Positions 57,042-64,000 of a stretch of DNA of 64,000 bases are shown one piece after another. Below the pieces are notes generated by a model. The model ran no database searches, was not told where the DNA came from, and was given only the letters and a program-made list of their open reading frames with translations. Each line of letters begins with the position of its first letter. Position 1 is the stretch's first letter. The translations under genes were made by a program, and so were the position numbers. Source of the DNA: Bretschneidera sinensis (Eukaryota; Streptophyta; Magnoliopsida; Brassicales; Akaniaceae); contig CM043701.1 of assembly GCA_023935145.1 (NCBI GenBank), positions 71,316,317-71,380,316 on the forward strand, in the 5' to 3' direction.

Positions 57042-57948
57042 AAGCTCTAATACCACTATTGGGAAACCACCTTGGATGATGCCCAGGAGGTGATCTTCCA
57101 AACACCCAAGTTTGGAGTGACTTATATAAGAAAATAAACAGCAACCAATCAAAGCAAGAAAAAAAAGAACACAAGAAATTTGTTGACAAGGTTCGGCAAT
57201 ATGCCTGCGTCCCCGTTAGCTCCTCCGAGCTCTCTGCACTATCTTATCAATGGAGTTCTTTACAATCAACAACACCATTCCAAGAACTCACAGGTTTTTG
57301 AAGAACAAAAGAAGAAGAAGAAGAAGAAGAAAGTGATAAGAACTAACCCTGGAATTTTCCCAAGAAAATTCCCCTTACAAGCCCTTGAATCCCTTTCTAT
57401 TATACTATCTCTTTCTAAAAAATCAATCTCTCTATAGAATCTCTCTTGAGTTTAGTTTCTTTGCACTCTTATAATTTATCTCACTTTCAATCACAAGTTA
57501 TTCTTCACACTTCTTGTTGGAGATTGTAGCTAGGTGACCCTTTATATAGTGCACCAACTTCTTGACCAATCTTGAGGGTCAATATCCACCTTTAGATCTT
57601 AGGGCCAATCAACCTTAGCCCTCCATCAATCCTAAGTGATACTGTGCATTTTGAACATGCCTCATGCACCTAACAAAAGACTGAACCAAATGGACCATGT
57701 GTGCCTTCAAGCCGCAGCCTTGATCAGGGCAAGCCGCGGCCTGAAGAAGGGCTGAAGCATCTCTTCTTGTCACCTTTCTGGGCTCCGCGGCCTGGGGAGT
57801 CTGAGCTATAGTGCACACTAGTGTTGAGCCTCCTCTATGCTGGGCGTCGCGGCCTGGAAAGAGCTGGGCCGCGGCCAGACCTTGTGTTCACACATTCTTT
57901 AACATGCTGATCTTCTTCTCCCATTTAAACCTTAGACAAACTCCAACA
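57042..57948 (-). repeat. C5 5' long terminal repeat and primer-binding site
   Basis: The LTR is 57057-57948; its inner end reads TA instead of CA on the minus strand (AATA for AACA). The PBS TGGTATTAGAGC lies just below 57056 (one change from the tRNA-Met complement). TATA box TATATAAA at 57541-57548. CCGCGGCC variants at 57712-57875. The GAA run is shorter (about seven units) than in the other LTR. Confidence 0.9.
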
Positions 57949-57953
57949 AATTA

Positions 57954-58690
57954 AATCTTAGATTGATCAACCTCTATCCCCCTAGAAGAAATAATAGGCC
58001 CTAAGACAATACCTGAAGGTACCATAAAGTGGCATTTTCCCAATTCAAAACTAATTCTGTCTCCTCACAACGAGTCAATAATCTCTCTAAATTCAATAAG
58101 CTTACTTCAAAAGAATATCCAAAAATAGTCAAGTCATCCATAAAAACTTCAATGCAATTTTCAACCATGTCACTAAAAATGCTCATCATGCAACGTTGAA
58201 AAGTAGCAGGTGCATTACAAAATCCAAATGGCATTCTACGAAAAGCATAAGTACCAAAAGGATAAGTGAAAGTGGTTTTATCTTGGTCTTCTAATGTAAT
58301 TTCAATTTGATAATAACTAGAATAACCATCCAAGAAACAATAGAAAGGATTACCAGCAACACGCTCAAGAATTTGATCAATAAAAGGGAGGGGAGAATGA
58401 TCTTTCTGGGTGGCAGCATTCAATTTTCTGTAATCAATGCACATCCGCCACCCTGTCACAAGTTTTGTAGGGACTAACTCTTCTAGTTCATTCTTCACCA
58501 CAGTAACACCTGACTTTTTAGGAACAACCTATATAGGACTTACCCATTTACTATCAGCAATAGGATATATGATTCTCGCATCTAATAGTTTCAACACTTC
58601 ATTCTTCACCACTTCTTTTATAGTGGGATTAAGCCTATGCTGGGGGCCTCTAAGAGGGCCAGTTCCTTCCTACAAATTAATTTTATGAGA
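57954..58690 (-). pseudogene. G2 reverse transcriptase, main part
   Basis: RT text from GWRMCIDYRKLNAATQKDHSPLPFIDQ through YAFRRMPFGFCNAPATFQRCM to the catalytic IEVFMDDLTIFGYSF. It is cut at the C5 insertion (57948). Stops lie near 58530 and 58670; the residues of the active site are kept. It is highly similar to G1 2641-3650. Confidence 0.85.
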
Positions 58691-59108
58691 ATAGACTAGG
58701 GGACTAACACCTTTTATATCAGTCATGCTCCAACCTAAGGCTGACTTATGCTCACTTAGGGTCCAAATTGATTTCTCACCTTGAGACTTAGACAATTCAA
58801 ATGAGATAATAACAGGAAAAGTATCACGTGGACTAAGAAAACATGCTCTAAACCCTTAGGCAGAGGCTTCAATTCAACTTTGGGTACTTCCACACTTGAA
58901 GGAATTTGTTTTTCACTTCTTTAAGGCAACTCCTCAAACTTCGGTTACCATGCCCGGGTGCCATAATCCTGAGTTTTATCAAAAATAGCACAAATAGCAA
59001 CTACATTAGATGGATCACTGATAGAATCAAACTCAAAATTAACAAGAAAATACTCAAGGGGATCAAGATCATGAGTTATAGAAACTCCCCTATCCATGAG
59101 TGAGTCAA

Positions 59109-59520
59109 TCATGTATGTCTGGTGGCTCTTGTCATCATCTTCTGACTGTTTTGCAATATGAAAGATTTTACCTCGAGGGTCATGGTTTCAAAAGACAGCT
59201 TTATAAGCCCATTCCTGCAATTAATAAGAGCATTAGCAGTGGCAAGGAAATGCTTACCTAAAATCAAAGGAATTTTAGAAGTAGTATCAACAACAGAGCT
59301 AGTGTCAAGGATTAGGAAATCAACAAGATAATAAAATTTGTCAATTTGAATTAGAACATCATCTATCACACCCCGGGGTACTTTGACTGAACGGTCAGCC
59401 AATTACAATACCACAGTGGTTGGTTTGATTTCTCCCAACCCCAACTGCAAATAAATAGAATATGGTATTAGATTCATGTTAGCTCATAAATCTAGCAAAG
59501 CTTACCCAACCTCATGATTT
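59109..59520 (-). pseudogene. G2 aspartic protease
   Basis: Text as in G1: LLDL then a stop where the catalytic Gly should be (GGA to TGA), ANMNLIPYSIY, LGLGEIKPT, a second stop, LADRSVKVPRGVIDD, PLILGKHFLATANALINC. Loss of the D-L-G triad makes it inactive. Confidence 0.8.
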
Positions 59521-59853
59521 CCAATGTTGCATGCAATGGTTAGACAACCAGGATCTTTGTACTTGGGAGGAATCCATTGCCCAATTAGAGCACTAACTTG
59601 CTCTGTCAGGAACACTATCTTCTTCATATGGTGCTTCCTCTTAACTATACATAAATCCTTAAGAATTTTTGCATAAGTAGGAACTTGTTTAATCACATGC
59701 AAAAGAGGAAGATTGATTTTTACTTGCCTTAGATTCTTTAGGATTTCATTGTTTGGATCCAGAGTTCACTTGCTTGATTTTAAAGCTTAAGGGAATGGTA
59801 CCTTAACAGGACTCTTTGTCACCTCAGGTTCCTTGGGCAGCTCGGCATCACTA

Positions 59854-61145
59854 CTATCTTGACCCTTTTTCCATATCTTCTGATTTGTTTGTTGTTGGGA
59901 TGTGTAATGAATTACCTTTTCGTGTCACAATGGCATTCACATCCTTTAAACTCTTTTGTGCCATGTGTTGATCATGGGGTGTGGACTGAGCATGATATGG
60001 TGCACGATATGATCTAGGGGGTTGTGCAAACGACTGGTTTTTAGACTTCCAGCTAAAATTGGGGTGATTGCGCCACCCCGAATTATAGGTATTAGAGAAA
60101 GGTGAAAAAGACTTCTTGTATATACCTAAGGCATTACATTGTTCCTCATACATCCCTCTCTTCTCAAAAAATATGGGACACTCTTGAGCAGATGATCTAC
60201 CATGCCATACACAAAACATGGTCCAAAAGACTCTGCATGATTAGCCACATGTGTTGGCTTTAAGTCCTTAGTCTTTAACACATGTAGCTCCCTAGTGAGC
60301 ATCTCGACCTTAGCCTTTAGGTTGTCCTCTTCCTTGAGATGGTAAATTCCACCACTATTTGGGTTTATTGCAGGGCGTGACCTATTTGTGCTCTCAGTAG
60401 CACTAGGTCCAGCCCAAGTGTGAGCTTTTTCAGCAAGCTTATTGAGGTATTCTATGGCCTCATCAGGATCTTTCTGTAAGAACTCACTGTTACACATCAT
60501 CTCTACAAATTAGCACTCTCTAGGTGTAAGTCCCTCATAAAAATAGCTCATTAAGCGCCAATTCTCATACCTATAGTGAGGCAACATACTTAACAACTCC
60601 TTAAATCTCTCCTATGACTGATACAAAGTCTCATTGTCATTTTATGCAAAGGTGGAGATTTACCTTTTTAAAGCGTTGGTCTTATGTTGGGGAAAGTATT
60701 TATTAAAGAAAACTTGAGTCATCTCATTCCACAACCCAATAGATCGTGGTCTCAGTGAGTATAGCCAACTTTTACCTCTATCCTTCAAAGAGAAAGGAAA
60801 GAACTTAAGTCTCACAATGTCATCAGTTGCATTTTGACTATGAAAAGTCGCAACTACTTCCTCAAACTACCTAATGTGCACATATGAGTTTTCATTTTCC
60901 AAGCCATGGAACGTAGGGAGTAACTGTATCATCCTTGCTTTAAAATCTAGTTGGTGAGTATTAGCTGGAAACATGATGCAGGATGGTGTGGCTATGCGTA
61001 TAGGGTCCTAGTGGGTTGGTCTCCGTGTTCACTTATTTCTTTAGGACTAGATGGATTGTCAAGTAAAGGATTTAAAAAGTTTGATTCTGACTCTAGCATA
61101 GGCTTACAAGCAAATCTACCCAAGGTGTCTTTATATCTATGCATG
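59854..61145 (-). pseudogene. G2 gag
   Basis: Starts near 61145 (RYKDTLGRFACKPMLESESNF, ends TRTL). There follows a small deletion and frame change at about 60995 relative to G1, then IATPSCIMFPANT. The gag core is broken (near 60500-60900). KKDPDEAIEYLNKLAEKAHT-like text leads to a damaged zinc knuckle (CFVYGMVDH; second Cys to Tyr). Multiple stops. Confidence 0.8.
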
Positions 61146-61290
61146 CAAGGTAACAAAATAGTAAAAAAATACTATAAAAAGAAAGAAGGGAAAAAGAAAA
61201 AAAATAATGCAACAAGCTAAAAGAATGAACGAAGTTACCGCCTTTACAAACTGCTGAAAAGAAAAACTATCTAGCAATTCTTCTACCGTC

Positions 61291-61308
61291 TCCCCGGCAA
61301 CAGTGCCA
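61291..61308 (-). promoter_or_regulatory. G2 primer-binding site, tRNA-Asp type
   Basis: Reads TGGCACTGTTGCCGGGGA on the minus strand, two differences from the complement of tRNA-Asp. It lies five bases below the LTR edge at 61314. Confidence 0.85.
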
Positions 61309-61313
61309 AAATT

Positions 61314-62612
61314 TGATTACGCTCAAAGAATAATGCGGTAGTTGTTGGGGTGTCGATTCCACAGAGAGACAAATTTAAAGAATAGTAGAAGGAACAAAGA
61401 AACTAAAGAAAAATATTAAATGATTAATGGAGAACAAAGATTAATTTTAAATGCAAATTAAAGTGAAGCAAAGTGACTAACGGAGAAAGTACTCAAATTT
61501 TGACAAACAGTAAAATGTCGGGAATCCCTTGCACAAATCTAGTATTTTAATTATTCTTAATTCATTGAATAACTCAATTGGGAACTCAATTCCCAAAATT
61601 CCCAATCGGAAGGTGTAGATTTATAAACCAAGATTAAACCAAATGTAACCCTTTGAAAAATCATTCACCACTTTTAAAATACGTAAATTATTATCACTAT
61701 TGAGAAAATCCAACGACGACAATATACTCAAGAAGTGATATTGCAGCAAAGAATTAATTCAATATAGATAAATAATTGATCCAAACATAATCAAAGAGCT
61801 AATCCATTCGATAAAGAAAGTATGACTGAATCCATAAACAGAATAAATTTCTACGATTATTCGGAGAAGAAAACATCACCAATGAATTGAGAATGATAAA
61901 ACAAAAGAGTTTTAGTAATTGAAAATCAAATATATAAATTAAAAAATAAACAAAAATACCATCTACTATGCAAGTTCATCCCTTGCCCCACTTGAGAATT
62001 TAGTTACCCATAAATATAATGGACAACAAAAATCTCAAGGGAAAAATTAGAGCAAACATTAAAGTGCTAAACATTAAACTTTATAACTTAAAAGAAATAA
62101 ATTAAAAATATCAATACATGGAGAGAGAAATTTCACCCGCAGCTATTGTGCAATGCTTCCCCCGATTGGTAGCAAAATCCTCCAGATTGCACCCCCTGGT
62201 AGCAAAGCCTCCGAGATTGCACACCCATTTGATGAAGTGAAATGGGGCTTTTATAGGGGAACTCCATGAGTGCAATGTGTTTCCAATCCGATGTGGGATG
62301 TGGAATGTGGGATGTAGAATGTGTTTCCAACCGATGTGGGATGTGGAATTTAAGCCTTCACATGCCCTTCAAAACTTCTGCCCACGCTGAAATCATGCAC
62401 AGCCTGATCATTGTCTACTAAAACTGCCATAACTTTCTCTAGAAAAATCGTATTTACGAGCCATAAAATTCTCCAAAACATAGACATCCGGATCTTTCCA
62501 AGTATATATGGCTCATCTCATATTTCTTCCTGAATCATTACAATTTAATCTGTAAAAATCACTTCTATCACGCTGAAATCACGCACAGTCTGACCTTTGT
62601 CTACTAAAACTA
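61314..62612 (-). repeat. G2 5' long terminal repeat, outer end missing
   Basis: Colinear with 45169-46455. TATA box CTATAAAA at 62249-62256. The part 62281-62345 has extra GATGTGGGATGTGGAATGTG repeats compared with the 3' LTR. Homology ends at ACTAAAACTACCAT (about 62612), where the plus-strand copia C4 begins, so about 470 bp of U3 are lost. Confidence 0.85.
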
Positions 62613-62826
62613 CCATTTGCTTGTGTTCTGTTTTTTCTTGCTTTGATTGGTTGCTGTTTTGTTTCATTACAAGTCATTATAGACTTGGCTATTTGGAAGA
62701 TCACCAGCTAGGCATCTCCAAGGTGATTTCCCAACAGTAGTATCAGAGCTTTGGACAGTTGGTATCGAAGCAAGAACAGGGGGTTATCGGAGCAAGACTC
62801 TAAGAATCAAAGGTCAACTTCTTAGG

Positions 62827-63014
62827 TGATTTAAAAATGGAGTGGAGATCTATATTTGATCGTGTTCTTGAGGTGATTCAAGAACGGAGTAGAGATCAAT
62901 ATCTGATCGTGTTCTTGGGGTGATTCAAGAACAGAGTAGAGATCAAGATCTGACCGTGTTCTTGAGGGTGATTCAAGAACAGTATTGAGATCAATATTCG
63001 ATTGTGTTCTTGAG
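62827..63014 (+). repeat. Four tandem 47-bp repeats in the C4 leader
   Basis: Units at 62827-62873, 62874-62920, 62921-62968 and 62969-63014, each about TGATTCAAGAAC...GTGTTCTTGAGG. Within a unit TCAAGAAC and GTTCTTGA are inverted repeats, so the RNA can form a hairpin. C5 has a single unit at the same place (about 56925-56972). The repeats lie between PBS and gag ATG, where packaging signals of retroelements are usually found. Confidence 0.85.
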
Positions 63015-63075
63015 ATTTAGAAGAAGTTGGAAAACAATTTTGGGTACTGCATAAATCTGGGATTTTCTCCACAAG

Positions 63076-63705
63076 ATGGGTTTAAACTTCATTGTTGAGA
63101 AGTTTAATGGAAAGGGAGATTTTGCTCTTTGGAAGCGGAAGATCAAGGTTTTTTTTATGCAATAAAAGGTGGACTTGGCGATTAGAGAAGATGACGCTTT
63201 TCCAGCAAGTATCACGGTGGTCCAGCGAAATGAGAAGAAGAAGATGGTGTACAACACCATCCTTCTACACATGTCGGATAATGTCACAAGGAAGTATGAA
63301 GACTCGAAAGATCCAGCTGTCATATGGAAGAAGCTAGATGAGTTGTTTCTGTCCAAGACTCTCCCTAATAAGAGGTATCTTGGTAAACAAATCTTTGCTT
63401 TAGATCCTAATAAAGAGTTACAAGATAATCTTGATGCCAAGATGAAGAGTGCATCAAATGGAGAAGAGTTGTTCGTTAAAAGAAGGCCAACAACTCAGTA
63501 TGGCAGTAACATACATGGCTACTACCGGGACAAAAGTAGAGGACAAAGCCATGTGAGAGCGCACTCCAAACTGAGATTTAAAGGGAATAGATGCTTTTAC
63601 TGCCATAAGGAGTGTCATTTCAAGAAAGATTACAAGAAAATGATGAGGGATGAGGGAAGAAGCCATACCAAGAATGGAGAGGCTTCGGTTGCCGAGGCAG
63701 AATAA
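63076..63705 (+). pseudogene. C4 gag with an internal deletion
   Basis: ATG at 63076 (MGLNFIVEKFNGKGDFALWKRKIK). A TAA stop occurs near 63163 (MQ-stop-KVDLAI). Compared with C5, about 66 residues between KELQDNLD and AKM are deleted in frame, removing the end of the capsid region. The knuckle reads CFYCHKECHFKKDY, the last Cys changed to Tyr. The frame ends VAEAE-stop just before the protease frame. Confidence 0.8.
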
Positions 63706-64000
63706 CAAGATGATGTTCTTGTTGTGTGCTCAAATATGAGTAAGGGGAAAGAAGGCAACGGGAAATGAATCTTAGATATCGGGTGCACTCATCATATGTG
63801 TCCTCATAGGGATTGGTTCAAGAATTTCAAGGAAACCAATGATGCAAAGGTTTTCTTGGGGAATGATATTTCTTACCAAATGAGGGGCACGAGAGACATC
63901 CAGTTGACGATATTTGATGGAATGACAAGGCTACTGAGGAATATGAGGTATCTTCTAGATTTAAAGAGGAATTTGATTCATTGGGACAGTTAGATTCCAT
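63706..64000 (+). pseudogene. C4 protease, partial
   Basis: The text DDVLVVC follows the gag stop; then a TGA replaces the Trp before ILDIGCTHHMC, and the catalytic Ser of DSG is Ile. MCPHRDWFKNFKETND, FLGNDISYQMRGTRDIQL and YLLDLKRNLI continue to the window edge. Inactive. Confidence 0.8.

Larger units (their letters stand above)
50250..57948 (-). mobile_element. Tork-like Ty1/copia retrotransposon C5 inserted in G2
   Basis: Both LTRs are present (50250-51152 and 57057-57948). The flanks AATTC (50245-50249) and AATTA (57949-57953) are a target duplication with one change. The lineage call rests on RT text (SYIEKMISKFSLEDSKPVKVPLAGHFKF), typical of Tork/Tnt1. Order: LTR, PBS, gag, protease, [solo gypsy LTR], integrase, RT, RNase H, LTR. 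Several stops; the two LTRs differ at scattered sites and in the length of a GAA run. Confidence 0.9.
45169..62612 (-). mobile_element. Athila-like Ty3/gypsy retrotransposon G2, with nested insertions
   Basis: Minus-strand order: 5' LTR (62612-61314, its outer end lost), PBS, gag, protease, RT, [copia C5 at 50250-57948], RT end, RNase H, integrase, 3' non-coding region, 3' LTR (46928-45169). Removal of C5 would rejoin the RT text across AATTC/AATTA flanks. The domains match G1 closely, but G2 keeps integrase. Stops and frameshifts are found in gag, protease and RT. Confidence 0.9.
62613..64000 (+). mobile_element. Tork-like Ty1/copia element C4, 5'-truncated, running off the window
   Basis: Begins with the last 124 bp of an LTR (62613-62736) matching the inner end of the C5 LTR. 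Then a PBS (TAGTATCAGAGC, 62738-62749), a leader with four repeats, gag (63076-63705) and protease. Same family as C5 but opposite strand. The missing front of the LTR together with the missing end of the G2 LTR suggests a deletion or recombination across the junction. Confidence 0.85.

Overview
This is a stretch of nuclear DNA from a flowering plant, most likely a eudicot. The evidence is AT-rich sequence, dense nested LTR retrotransposons of plant-specific lineages (Athila-type Ty3/gypsy; SIRE/Maximus-type and Tork-type Ty1/copia), GT-AG introns, and three plant genes. The species cannot be named from the sequence.

Layout. (1) 1-20184 is a nested block read on the minus strand. A SIRE-like copia element (called C3 here, 15020-20184) is interrupted inside its post-pol ORF by a second SIRE-like copy (C2, right end 15019). 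C2 is in turn interrupted inside its own post-pol ORF by an Athila-like gypsy element (G1, 5' LTR end at 7546). G1 has lost integrase and is fused at about 2046 to the tail of another post-pol ORF. (2) 20185-33300 is the gene-bearing island. It holds a truncated prolamin-like (ECA1-type) fragment, an intact ECA1-type secreted protein gene (21610-22251, minus), a three-exon acidic nuclear protein gene (23354-25201, plus), a 31-nt 5' fragment of U2 snRNA, a CYTH/TTM3-type triphosphatase gene (29219-29830, minus) whose leader appears to hold a CDC26-like remnant, and a LINE-type zf-RVT/RNase H pseudogene. (3) 33300-44850 is repeat-rich and gene-poor: two diverged LTR-like repeats, a 22-copy minisatellite, a foldback, a decayed repeat of roughly 150 bp, and a copia protease fragment. 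(4) 44855-62612 is an Athila-like element (G2) split by a Tork-like copia (C5, 50250-57948), which is itself split by a solo gypsy LTR (53960-55566). Left of the G2 3' LTR sits a second PBS and gag N-terminus, pointing to LTR-LTR recombination. (5) 62613-64000 is a second Tork-like copy (C4, plus strand), 5'-truncated and running off the window.

Most retroelement ORFs carry stops, frameshifts or deletions and are annotated as pseudogenes. The host genes look intact. The signal I find most worth following is a set of CG-centred near-palindromes. In the SIRE-like copies, variants of CAGTCGACTG cluster just upstream of a TATA box in the LTR, and again upstream of a TATA-like site in front of the post-pol ORF. 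Other LTR families in the window carry different CG-centred palindromes in the same U3 position.
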